Origin: Ceratodon purpureus
Taxonomy: Eukaryota; Streptophyta; Bryopsida; Pseudoditrichales; Ditrichaceae
Direction: 5' to 3'
DNA: 64,000 bases
Assembly (NCBI GenBank): GCA_014871385.1
Contig: CM026426.1
Coordinates: 100,604,009-100,668,008 of the forward strand
In this document: one piece after another, positions 24,960 to 35,481 of the stretch
How positions within the stretch are numbered: the stretch's first letter is position 1
How the letters are laid out: each line of letters starts with the position of its first letter
Notes under the pieces: generated by a model
The model's input: the letters and a program-made list of their open reading frames with translations, nothing else
The model's database searches: none
Told to the model about the DNA's origin: nothing
Translations under genes and position numbers: made by a program

Positions 24960-25280
24960 CGTTTATACTACGCCGCACAATCTCAAAATGGTCCCGCGAC
25001 GCGGACCAACCCCTTGCCCACAGTACCACTTGATGGTGTTCGTTCACATTGCATCCGCGCGATCCAACAACCTCCCGCAGTTGTATGATCGACATCTAGT
25101 CCGCCCACGCCGCGTACGCATTATGCCCGCTTTCCAGTCCGCCCAACCCGCGTCCGAATCATGCCTGTCTACCAGTCCGCCCCACTCGCCTCTGCATCTT
25201 CCCCGCCATCCGACCTTGAACCTCAATCCGCAACCGCCGGACCGACCTCAATCGTCTGCTACATTAAACCACATCCATCT
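24960..25280. repeat. CCGCCC-rich dispersed repeat, copy 1
   Basis: It shares, in the same order, CAAAATGGTCCCGCGACGCGGACCA-like sequence, a GTTCGTTCACATTGCATCCGC-like block, GCATCTAGTCCGCCCAC and ATTAAACCACGTCC-like words with 27.85-28.00 kb. Together the copies flank gene copy C in the same orientation. Confidence 0.5.
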
Positions 25281-25651
25281 TCAAGCTTGGTGACAAAGAA
25301 TGTCTGAAAGACCGGACAAGTGGCCGACAAATATGGCTAGTGTCCCATGCCTAGGTCCACGCAATGTATTTAAATCCTCTTCAACAACGTGAAATTCAAA
25401 CTCTGACCAACTCATAAACAAAAATTCCCAATGGAACTCGCGACCACAAGAGTTGGTCAGTGTGACACTTCAATAGAATTCGAGAGTGCAGAGATTCTTT
25501 GAATGCAGTGAATTTTATGTTAATCCATCTATTACACCATCTATTACCACACAGGACATTTGAAACACCATATTCATGATGCAATGATGGAGCCTACTTG
25601 AAAACACTGAGTGTAGAAGGAGGAGAATGAAGATATGAAGTCCTGAAGGGT

Positions 25652-27030
25652 ATGTTGTCAAGTCACAGTCGCCAATCTGACCTCAACCCCTCAAATCACC
25701 ATAATGAGATGAGCACCTTGGCGTTAAATATGGCGGCTGCCTGTAGGGGTAGCTATGGCCAGGGCAGTTCCCCTCAATCCCCGCTCTCGCTGAGAGTATT
25801 GATTGGAGTCGGCATTGCATTCTGGTTTCGATTCGTAGTTTGCTGGTCTGAGGTTGCAAGGGTCCAAGCGAAGAGGAGGGATATACCTGTTGCGAGTGAG
25901 AGGGGTCACAATGGGAGAAGTTGGGAAGGAGAGTTACTTTCACTTGCAGGTTTGGACCCCGCCTTTGACTGCAATTATGTTAGGAATGAGGAGCTCAGGT
26001 CCATATTCGGAAAGAAGGTTCCTAGCAAGGGATATCTCTTCGATGGAGCGAAATCAGGAAAGGTCAAGGCGAGAGTGTTGGAGCTGTACCCAGCAATCTT
26101 TCAAATTCCCCAACTTCCTGAAGGTTTGTTCCTCCCTGAGATCTTCGCGACGGCGGTTGTTTTGGAGGTATTCCATCGCTACCCATTGAACTGGGCAAAA
26201 TATGCGGAGGATCGCTGGAGGGGTAAGAAAATCGAGAGTGGGGACGAATGCGTAGTCTTGTTTCGCACCCCTGACCGGAATGCCACCTATCTCAAAATCA
26301 TCTCCAGGAGCCTGGAAGCCGAGATTGCGGACGCTGAGAAGGACTGCGAGACGGCCGTGGCAATCCATTGTGTTGCATACGAACGGGCTACGCTTCCGAG
26401 GCAGACAGCCAAGCCCCCGCTCACGGATATGGACAGGTACAAGCTTCAGATCAAGCTGAGGTGCATCGAGGAGACTATAGACTCCTTAGAGGCGAAACTG
26501 CAGAAGTGGGGGGCAATGAAGTCCGTCGTCGAAGGCTCTGCTGATGAAACATTCTTGAGGTTCTTCGAGGACGAAATCCAAGCCGAGGAGCAGAGAATCT
26601 TGCAAGCTGCGGAGGAAGTGCAACGTATGAAGGAGTATTTAATTGAAACGTCGGTGAGGGATCTCGCGGGGGCCAACGAGGATGAGAAACGCCTGTCTTT
26701 AGCAGAGCAGGATGTAAAGGATAAGGTGAAGGGCCTGAAGGACAATCTCCGCCAGTTTCAGATATGGTCGTCTACATCAATGTTCCTTGCCCCAAGTCCT
26801 TGAATCGCAGGGCCCACGCAGAACATCGACTCAATTACCTTTACAATGCAAGGTTGCTCCCATTGTAACCAAGGCTTTCCAGTGATGGACCTGGTGACTG
26901 CGTCCTGCGCTTGCCCCTACCACCCGTGGTGCGCTGCAGTGCAGACTTCGCTTGGTCAAAATTGCGCAAGGTGCGGGGAGCAGTTCGCCGAAAACTGGCT
27001 GAACAACTTCGGCTTTTTCAAGTGCAAAGG
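25652..27030 (+). pseudogene. Coiled-coil/RING-like family gene, copy C (best preserved)
   Basis: An open frame of 383 codons (25652-26803), then one in-frame TGA (26801-26803), then the same frame continues to a GTATGT donor at about 27031. The N-terminal third has a hydrophobic stretch (LRVLIGVGIAFWFRFVVC), a possible membrane segment or mere hydrophobic core. The middle contains LFDGAKSGKVKARVLELYPA and VLEVFHRYPLNWAKYAEDRW. From about residue 255 it is a long coiled coil (KLQIKLRCIEETIDSLEAKL ... EQRILQAAEEVQRMKEYLI). After the stop comes CSHCNQGFPVMDLVTASCAC, HPWC and CARCGEQF, a RING-like C-x2-C, C-x-C, H-x2-C, C-x2-C array. The protein plan matches copies A and B. Function unknown. Confidence 0.6.
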
Positions 27031-27538
27031 TATGTCAATGTTGCGCATGTGCATTGATTTCCACTATTGCTGAATCCGTATATGCAAACGACTATAACAT
27101 ACTTCCGACTGAATGCGTTTGTATCTTGCATCGGATAAGCAATATTTCATTGAATTTGTGTTTGACATGGAGTTGAGGGTTTAGAGTGTCCATTGCGCTG
27201 GTCCGGAACTGATATCTGAGTTCTGCAACAAAAGCGCGAGTAGAGATTGGCAATGCGTCGGATACTAGAGAGGGAGAAAAGAAGCGCAGGCATTTAAACT
27301 CGGACATTGGAGGGTGGAATTATGCTCGCAAGGACAAGTCGACCTCTACCTGCCGCCGGAAATCAAAATAGTGTTGTCCACCTTTGAATTCTTGGAAGAC
27401 TACGACTGTATACAAGTGTCGGAATGGATTGCACCAAGATTCTGCTGGGTATTTTTGTATAATTGCTTGGACAATTTACCTTTTCTAAATTCCCAACATT
27501 ATACCTGATCAAGGAATAATTTGATCATAGGCTCTTTG

Positions 27539-27660
27539 TAAGGAATTTTTGAACCTATACTCGTTTGATGACTAAGTTTCTACTAAGGTAGTCATGTTTT
27601 TTATAAGGAACTTTTGAACCTATACTCTTTCTTTGACTAAGTTTCTACTAAGACAGTCAT
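27539..27660. repeat. Two tandem copies of a roughly 60-bp unit
   Basis: TAAGGAATTTTTGAACCTATACTC... at 27539-27595 is repeated with few changes at 27603-27660. Both end in GTTTCTACTAAG then AGTCAT. Non-coding. Confidence 0.7.
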
Positions 27661-27849
27661 TAAATGGATCGGTCGATATCCAGGTTGATTACAATATGTA
27701 ATCCGATGGAAATCAATTCCAGTTTGAAAAGTAGTTGGTCAGTGTGTCACTTCAGTAGTGTCGGATGGTTTGAACTTCATATATGCTCACTGACCATTCG
27801 AGCTGTGTGAAATTTGAAGATAATGTATTCCCAATACCCCGCCACATTC

Positions 27850-28050
27850 GACAATTTCAAAATCATCTGGCATCGCGGACCACCTCGTAACCCTCTATGT
27901 GTTCATTCACACCGCGTCCGCCCGGTCCGACAACCTCCGTCCGCAATACAATCAGCATCTAGTCCGCCCACCACCGCCACATTAAACCACGTCCGCCCCT
28001 AAACCCTAAATCGCTTGCCCCTCTATGTCCGCCCAACTCCGCCGTCGTAA
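27850..28050. repeat. CCGCCC-rich dispersed repeat, copy 2
   Basis: Related to 24960-25280 in the same orientation. A telo-box pair (CCCTAAACCCTAAA) occurs at about 27997. The interval 28050-28690 shows no gene. Confidence 0.5.
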
Positions 28051-28691
28051 CTCCTCCGCATGACGACGACGTAACATCCACGTCATCGTCCGGGACCACG
28101 GCTCTGCCAAGTAGGATGCCACGTAACGAGGCCTGGTAACTATTTTACCCAAGCTACTCGCAGGACCTAGACGGACCCTACACTCACCCCTACTATGACG
28201 TCGGAGGACCCTCGTCGCGACCCATTCGGACGTCCCGATGGGATAGTCACGACCAGACGGGATAGAAAACCTTGGCCATGTGGCATGGTAATTGATCATG
28301 TGTCATGGCATCCTAGCCTTGGTCGTGATATCTGCATTTAAATGTTAGGCTTGTACTGAGTTTGGCATTTTAATTTTTTGACCAACTCTACTCGGCATCG
28401 AGCAGTCTTTGGAGTGATCGTCTCTGGAGACTCATATGCTCCACCTATCCTGCTTGCTAGGGACTAAGCTGACTTTGCTTAGTCATCAGATTATATTGAA
28501 GTGGATAAGCTTGAACTAGATTAGGTTCAAGTAGATTTTATTGATGCGTTTAATTGCATTTCTATTAATGTAGAAGTCTTCTAATTTGTACTCCCTAAGT
28601 CTAGATCTTCTACTATAGAACTGACTTATTAATCTATTCAATTGATGTGCAGCACTCTGAAAGGAGAACTATGCATTTCAAGGGTTTACAA

Positions 28692-28701
28692 GAGAAACAC
28701 C
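28692..28701. repeat. MULE-A target-site duplication, left copy
   Basis: GAGAAACACC, identical to 43234-43243, directly outside the left terminus. Confidence 0.75.
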
Positions 28702-28770
28702 GGGGAAAGTTAGCATGTGAGCGGAGAGCGGAGAGCAGAGAGCACAGAATGGAGAGCAGAGATTTGACAT
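28702..28770. repeat. MULE-A left inverted end with purine minisatellite
   Basis: GTGAGCGGAGAGCGGAGAGC then AGAGAGCACAGAATGGAGAGC leads to AGAGATTTG. This is one unit of the repeat that is present about 2.5 times, inverted, at the right end. Confidence 0.7.
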
Positions 28771-29169
28771 TTAGCCAAATTTTTTAAAGCAAAGTAAACC
28801 CTATAACCATGGAAAAAAACTTTAAAAAGGTATGGTTTTTTTACTTTTTTTAGTAAAGGAGCGTATTTCCGTGGAATTCAGGGTTATGTCTGGTAAAAAA
28901 ATTTTTACGTTTTATTTTTTAGGTACAAATTAGGGCTGATGTCATGATGACGTCATGCATACATTCCTTTAGATTTGGTCCCTTATTGGATCTAGATACG
29001 AGTATTCCAGCATCATGTTCTTAGATCACAACATTAAATATTGAATAGAAAAGTATAGGAAAGAAAATATCACAAAAGCTTAAGTTTATGGTCTGAAACC
29101 TTTGTGGAATATATCAAAGTTCGTGTACAATAATCGAGCTGCGAAAACCAAGATGTACACCATGTCAGA

Positions 29170-29690
29170 GTGCTTGTTTTGGTTGATTCATTTGAGGTCG
29201 TTGCCTGTGAAACGATTTTACAGGATTTGCTGAAGCGGATGGCGGATGGGCCTAACCTTTGGGATCATATAGGTAGTAGTGCAACGCAGGGTTGGACTCC
29301 TCCGACGGTAATCACGTTTGAAGACGTCGAGAACGCTCGTGGTGTGTCGAAGAGTTGGAAGCGTGAGATTGACAGCACCCCTGAATACGCATGCCTTCGG
29401 ATAGCGAGGTGGGATTACTTTTCGTACGGGGGTCGCCATTAGAGTCCGAAGGACGAATACGAAGTTAATCAGTTCAACATCAACTGGAGTGATTTTAGGA
29501 GTTCTTGGAAACTTGCAACTCCAATTCACAACGAGAGGTTAGAGATGGCGTCCCTTGGAGAACTTAGTTGCGCTGAGTTAGAGTAGTTGAGGACATTGCT
29601 TTGGGCCAACGGGAATGAGGTCTTGGATGTGCCGGAAGGAGAGAAAATTTCTCCGAGGGATGGTATCTGGATCTCTCCCAAGAATAGGTA
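29170..29690 (+). pseudogene. Unidentified MULE-A gene, possibly F-box-like
   Basis: One frame reads through two in-frame TAG codons (29440-29442 and about 29584). It contains ENARGVSKSWKREIDSTPEY and CLRIARWDYFSYG, reminiscent of the second helix of an F-box (..R.VSKSW...I.....Y..LR). That is weak, single-motif evidence. After the first stop come EVNQFNINWSDFRSSWKLAT and ISPRDGIWISPKNR, ending near a GGTAAC donor. No other domain is recognised. Confidence 0.3.
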
Positions 29691-29975
29691 ACATGGCTAT
29701 GGAAATGTAATATTTTGAATGTTTAAGAAATAATTTACAGCGCGATATAAATTTTGAGCATTTCTTTTGTAACATTTCACTCTTCGTGTTATATTTTGAG
29801 CTTTACAGTTGTGGCGTTTCATCCTTTACATATCCCGAGACGAATTGGAAATGAGAATCATAACTACTTTAAGGTGTTTGGAGTAGAGTAGACGAAGGAA
29901 TAGGCAATGAACTCCAATTAAATCAAATCAAATCAGATGAAAACATTGAAAGACCGAAGCCTCCTTCAAACTCAC

Positions 29976-32900
29976 AACATGCTACAATCGCTACTTCCAC
30001 TCTCAGAACTAGATGACTCGGAATCTCCTTCTACCGCCTCGTCATCGACGAATATAAGGGCCTTGGGATCAAAAGTAGTTGGCCGACTAGGAACATATGT
30101 AAGGGCTCCAGATTGAAACGCCTGTGCTAAGCCCTCTGCGTAGTCCGGAAGTATAAAAGGCTGAATCGGGCTAGAATGAAGACGCCACGATGGAGTGGAC
30201 ACTGATGTTGGCCCACGTGGCGGTGTTGCCGAAACTACTCTGCAATAGAAAACCGATTGTGGTTAGATCGAGTACGTAGAGGTGCAAAGAGAAGCAATGC
30301 TTGGAGAATTTGAACAAAGAATAGAAGACTTACACCACTTATCAGGTCTTGATCTCTTTGGAGGCGCTTCGTCTGCTGCTGCCGGCCTAGGATGTTTAGG
30401 AGGGCCCATGGCAGATGACGTAGCCATATACGGTTTGAGAAGGGCGTTGAATATGGCTTTGTCCTCCTCACAAGCTATAATATGACGACCAATACTCTGA
30501 CAAGCCTTGAGGGAGGCACCTGAAAACACGTAGCACAGAAAAGTAGTGAGTCCCTGTGGAGAAAATCACAGGCTTGGAAATGCAGAAACTGTTAATGGAG
30601 AATTACCTGTTCCTGCCGAACACTTGAAGACTATGTCACCAAGCTTGGTCATCTCCTCAATAATGCCCTGCATCATCTCAGGGGCTTTCTCCCTTGGGCC
30701 TCTCCACGGCACCTCCCCATTCATGAGCTGCGAGTCTGCATCGGTGAAGTTGAGAATGGCATCACTCTCGGTAATGTGGAGGTCATTGTAAACGACATCG
30801 GATTTCTTCGTTTGAAAAGAAAACTTGGATGGGGGGGAACCACCACGAATGAAGACGCGCACCCAGAATCGAAGAGACTGCGAGAAACAAAAATATGTGA
30901 GTGTAATGAAAAAGAAAACTTAGTAGAATGCAAAGACAAGCAAAGATTATGATGTACATACCAAGGAGCCGGGCATCGTTAGGTGAGCCAAGCCTAGTGC
31001 ATTGAACCCCCACCAGTCTTGGTGTTGCACGAAGCCATCAGCAGTAGCCACTTCGGAAATCTTCGAAGCCAGACGTTGGTCATTGTTGTGGATGATGCAG
31101 AGAGCACCATCAAACTGCAAGAAATGTCTTGCGAATTCGAAGAGGTCTTCCAAATAATCCTTGCCGCGTTTGTTCCAAGATGGAGCGACGTAGGCAGGAT
31201 TGGATATCGTGGGGACCGGAAGATTCTTAGGAACCTCGGCAATGATCAAGTCGAATCCCAAGTGATTCTCCTCTATGCATCTATCAGAAACTCGGTTCTC
31301 GCGGCCTCCTCCAAACTTGAGTAAACAAGAAATCAGAGTTAGAAAATATAAGGTTTACAGTAATATAAGTATTCAAGGGAAAGCATGAAACAACGGATCA
31401 TACCATTCGAATGATGTCTAGAGCCTTGTTCCATTCGGGATTGCCACCAACGTCTTCAAGTTCCTTGTGTCGGGATAGAACCAAATTCACAGAGGAGTTG
31501 ATGACATAAACCTGAGAGAAATTGAGAGTCCCAGCGGAAGAGGTAGTCTGTGGGAATTTCTTGGTCTTCCTCTGCTCGAGGAGACCTCTGGTGACCTCGG
31601 AAGCACTGATCGAGGAAGGAGCCGGCAAAGAAGCTGGAGAAGGCTTCGTAACGACAATACCTGGAGAGGGCTCTGGTTCCTTCTGTTTTGGCTGGGAAGA
31701 CGCTGCACCGATTTGCTGTGATGCCTCTGACTCAGAACGGAGAGATTTCAGTCGCCTTCCTCTCCCTTTCTTCGGTGGAGGAGCAGAAGATTGATCCCCC
31801 TGTCCTTCGTCTTCGTCTGCACCATCCAAGGAGGCTTTGACTACCACCTCACCCCCATCGTGTAGCATCTTGAGGTCCGCCTCCGAGTCAATAGTGAAAC
31901 CACCAATACAATCAAGATACCAGCATCCTGCATCCAGGTGAGCAGCTTTGTACCTTTTTATCTGCTGGGGAGAGTACATACACTGGTCCGACGTTGTCTG
32001 CGTCCAAAGCTTGAAGTACTTGGGGAGGTGCTGAACGCTGATGGCCCCCTTCAGAAGAAGCTCTCGCTTGAAGTACCTAAGGGAAGACATATAGAAGGTA
32101 AGTATAAGAAACAATTGCAATGAAAATTATGAAATGGAAATGCGATTAAGTTACTTCACGTACCGGTAAGTAAGCCGCTTGACAACTTGAGCAGTTCCAG
32201 GGAATTTTGCGAAGTCGGACTTCTTGTCGAAGTGCTTATCAGCCTTTTTTCCAATGAATGTAGGGAAGGCCTTGTCCCACAACAGAATACGTGAACTCTC
32301 GACAAAATCGCCCGGCTGTTGGACATCAGGAAATGCCATCCAATTGATGTCGAGGTTCTCCGTTTTGAATATGTCCTCGACTTCGTGGATGACGGCTTCC
32401 TCCAACTGTAATACAAAAATCATATAAGTAGCAACGAAGAAGGAATACGGTAAAAAAATAAAGGAATAAGGAATCGGAAAGGATTTTGTATGGAAATTAC
32501 CCCAGCCCAGAATGAAGCTTTGTTCAACCATGGGTCGAGTTCGGTGTCTTTGAATTCAGAAGGCAGAAATCTGTAAGACATTTGAGCACTCGGGGATGAG
32601 TTCCACCACTTCAACCAACGAGCCTTGTATTAGGCCTCAACGGCCGCTGGAACAAACCTCTGAAGCTTTTCGAGCGACAGCTCAGGCTTATTATTGAGAC
32701 TGTAATGGCGATCGATCTGCAAGAAGCACCGAAGTTTTTATAAGGATTAATACAGAAATTATTGAAGTCATACGAAACAGTGAATTGAACAATGATCAGT
32801 GAGTCACCTCATTGAGGAAGTCGTCACCATTCTTGGGATTTGCGACAGCCAAGTACTTGGTAAAGTCCTTCTTCTTGATGGCTTCGACCATTCTATCTCA

Positions 32901-34769
32901 TGCCTCATTCATGACATCCCAAACTGCACTTGCAGACTGCTCATCCTCGGGTGTCTTCTTGCGGTAGGCATTGGCTGCTTCATCGGAGGCCGGAGCGAGT
33001 TCCGGCTGTAGAAAGATAATTAAGCCTTAGGAAATTCCATGAGTATCGAATAATAAGAAGCGAATAGAGAGAGGAGGTAGGACTTACTCGGTACAAAAAT
33101 GCGATGAAAACTTTAGTTGTCAAGGGAAACCAGGAGGGATTAGGTGGCTTGTTCTTCAAACATGCGTCATACTCTTCAGGACTGAGGAGGTCTTTAAATT
33201 CCTCCAGCTTCATCATTCCGAAAGAGCGGATTTGAAATAGTTTTGCGGGGAGATTACTCTTGACGTGGTCATTCTCAGTCGACCTGAAAATAAACCAAAA
33301 TACGTATGATGAATAATAGAGATGAGATAAAGTAACAAATGGAAAAACAGGAAAAAAGAAACAAGTACTTACCAGTTGATGTCATGCATTGCGTGAAGAA
33401 GATTGCCAACATGGCCACGGGGGTCGAGTACTATGCAGTGCACAGATATGTGCCATGACGGGTCGTCTGCATGATGCTTGTTGATATGACGAAGCCATGC
33501 TGAGAGGCGATGGTTACCTTCCCAGACAAAAAACATCTTCCCCGAGAATTGCGACCACTCCTCGTCACTTTGAAGCTCAAATTCAAAGGCATCATTCGCG
33601 TCCCTCCATAATGGGCTCCATCTAGCCATGACCTCATCCGTAACATCTCTTGTCTGCTCTTCGTTGTTGTACATAGAGATGTACATGACGCGGTCGCCAT
33701 CTCTATACCCCTTAACGAACTCCCGCTCCAAATGCTGTACCCCCACTTCGCCCACTGGTCTAACCTTTGCCATTGGGATCATCCTGCACAGGGGCACTGA
33801 CATTCGGGACTTCTGCGATGGCTTGATCCTGAGCTTGTTGATGACGGCTATAGAGTCCACCTTGTATTGGGTTCGATGTTCCAATTCCCCTTCTCTAGCA
33901 GTCTTCAAGTTTATCGGACAAGATGGTTTCACCAACACATCTTGTGTTTGCGTAACCTGCCAGAAGGTGCGCAAATTAGGAGAACAAGCACAATCGAAGA
34001 AAGTCATGCAAAGAAGACAAGTATGTAAAAGAAAGTAACAATATATCATCATACTGTCATCTCTCTTTTAACAACTCAATCATCATCTGTGATTGATAAA
34101 ACTATCTACGTGATGCTCGACTATAGTACTCCTTAGACTGTCTACAGTTCGAGTGACGGCGCCTCCTCGAAAATCGCCTGGTCTGTTGGACAGGGCACGG
34201 CAGAATTGCCGGCAGAGCAAAGACGACATGGGCTGGCCTCCTGACTCTAATCGGCGAGGAAGGAGAGGGTGGAGACATCGGCGGAGAGCCCTGTGGAGGA
34301 GACGTGGGCATATAGCCCGGGGAGGTTGGCTCATACATCGGGGATGTAGGCATGTACACTGGAGAGGTAGGCATGTACACTGGAGAGGTAGGCATGTACA
34401 CTGGAGAGGTAGGCATGTACTGTGGAGAGTGGACCTCGAGAGGTCCACTTTCCACACCTACAAGGTTGGCTACATCACATGTACAGTAGTACTGATCAAA
34501 TGAATCCGAAAGATCGGAAACATTGATCACAGAAATGGGGGAAGTAGCGGACATCTCAGGAGCATTGGAAGATACCTAGAGTAGAAGAAATGAAGTGAGG
34601 ATTAACTTCAATTTTTAAAAGAGTAGGAAACAAAGATGGGTATAAGCCGAATAGAACTCAAATTCATAAACATAAGAAAACAATATAAATTGAAAATTGA
34701 ATGAAATACCTCAGTTTCTGCTGGCGTCGGGTCTTGACGTTCGCTCCCCAAATGATCTCCATCAGAGTC
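29976..34769 (-). pseudogene. MULE-A cargo gene: CTD-like heptads + ParB-like + DNA methyltransferase-like
   Basis: Twelve minus-strand exons: 34769-34710, 34575 to about 34110, 33956-33373, 33283-33085, 33005-32808, 32716-32501, 32405-32164, 32076-31404, 31315-30962, 30877-30607, 30519 to about 30336, 30239-29976. Nearly all junctions are GT-AG and in phase. Exon 2 carries YMPTSPV heptads. Exon 3 reads CRMIPMAKVRPVGEVGVQHL, GYRDGDRVMYIS and MFFVWEGNHRLSAWLRHI, which fits a ParB/sulfiredoxin-like fold (GNHR motif). Exon 8 has a long Ser/Pro/Lys linker. Exon 9 reads LGFDLIIAEVPKNLPVP and HFLQFDGALCIIHNNDQ, in the place of methyltransferase motif IV. Exons 10-11 join as GDIVFKCSAGTGASLKACQS then IGRHIIACEEDKAIF, like motif I of N6/N4 (beta-class) DNA methylases. 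The DPPY residues read AEVP, so activity is doubtful. In-frame TGA (exon 5) and TAA (exon 6) are present. The tail is acidic and Ser-rich. Confidence 0.62.
34300..34440 (-). repeat. 21-bp tandem repeat encoding CTD-like heptads
   Basis: AGGCATGTACACTGGAGAGGT is repeated exactly at 34348-34368, 34369-34389 and 34390-34410, with diverged copies on both sides. On the minus strand each unit encodes one heptad. The series is YMPTSPV three times, then YMPTSPM, YEPTSPG and YMPTSPP, preceded by HSPQ. Tyr1, Pro3, Thr4, Ser5 and Pro6 match the RNA polymerase II CTD consensus YSPTSPS; Ser2 and Ser7 do not. Confidence 0.85.
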
Positions 34770-34879
34770 CTTAATCACAAACAATGTTATAATTATTAGA
34801 AAAAACAGCAACTATGAAGAAACAAACCACAACCTCGACAAGGCTCCCAAAAAAACCTTAAAAACTCATCAAAACTTAT

Positions 34880-35460
34880 ACGATTTTCATCATATCTTTG
34901 TGAGCACAATCCGTTTTAATTAACACAAAAATTCAAAGAAAAGAAAAAAAAAACCAAAATTCAAAAATCCCCAAATGGACCCCCACCCTCCCGGTCTACT
35001 GTCGTTGACGACAGTAGGTTTGCGGGTTTTTCATTTTTTCAAATATTAAAAAAAGACATTAAAAAACGTATATCAATCCAAACGAATTCAAGTTATCATC
35101 ATTTTTTGTGAGCAAAATCCGATTTAATTAACACAAAAATTCAAAGAAAAAAAAAAAAAAAAAACCAAAATTCAAAAATCCCCAAATGAACCCCCACACT
35201 CCTGGCCTACTGTCGTTGACAACCGTAGGTTTGCGGGTTTTTTTATTTTTTAAATTATACAAAAAAAGCATTAAAATACGGAAACCAATTCATAAAAATT
35301 CAAATTCGCATCAATAGTTTCTGACCAAAATCCCTTTTAATTAACAGACAAATTCAAAGAAAAAAAAAAAAGACACAAATTTCAAAAATCCCCAAACCGA
35401 CCCCCACCCTCCCAGCCTACTATCGTTGACGACAGTAGGTTTGCGGGTTTTATATTTTTT
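34880..35460. repeat. Three tandem units of about 210 bp with a palindrome in each
   Basis: Units with TTTTAATTAACACAAAAATT, a poly-A tract, CAAAAATCCCCAAA, CCCCCAC and GTAGGTTTGCGGGTTTT recur with the shared CTACTGTCGTTGAC word at about 34998, 35207 and 35418 (period about 209-211). The first unit holds a perfect 10-bp stem, CTACTGTCGT-TG-ACGACAGTAG; the third has one mismatch and the second more. It lies between the 5' end of the methyltransferase-like gene and the RHM fragment. Confidence 0.85.
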
Positions 35461-35481
35461 TAAATATAAAAAAAAAAAACA

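Noticed and set aside
27997-28012. CCCTAAACCCTAAA as interstitial telomere
   Set aside because: Only two units; more likely a telo-box promoter word, which recurs elsewhere in the window.
31180-31210. SNPAY as a methyltransferase NPPY catalytic motif
   Set aside because: It lies about 15-20 residues after the expected position at the end of the DLII strand, where AEVP is found; likely coincidence.
29976-34769. Bacterial or phage contamination as source of the ParB/methyltransferase-like gene
   Set aside because: At least 11 phase-matched GT-AG introns and the location between MULE ends show a eukaryotic gene.
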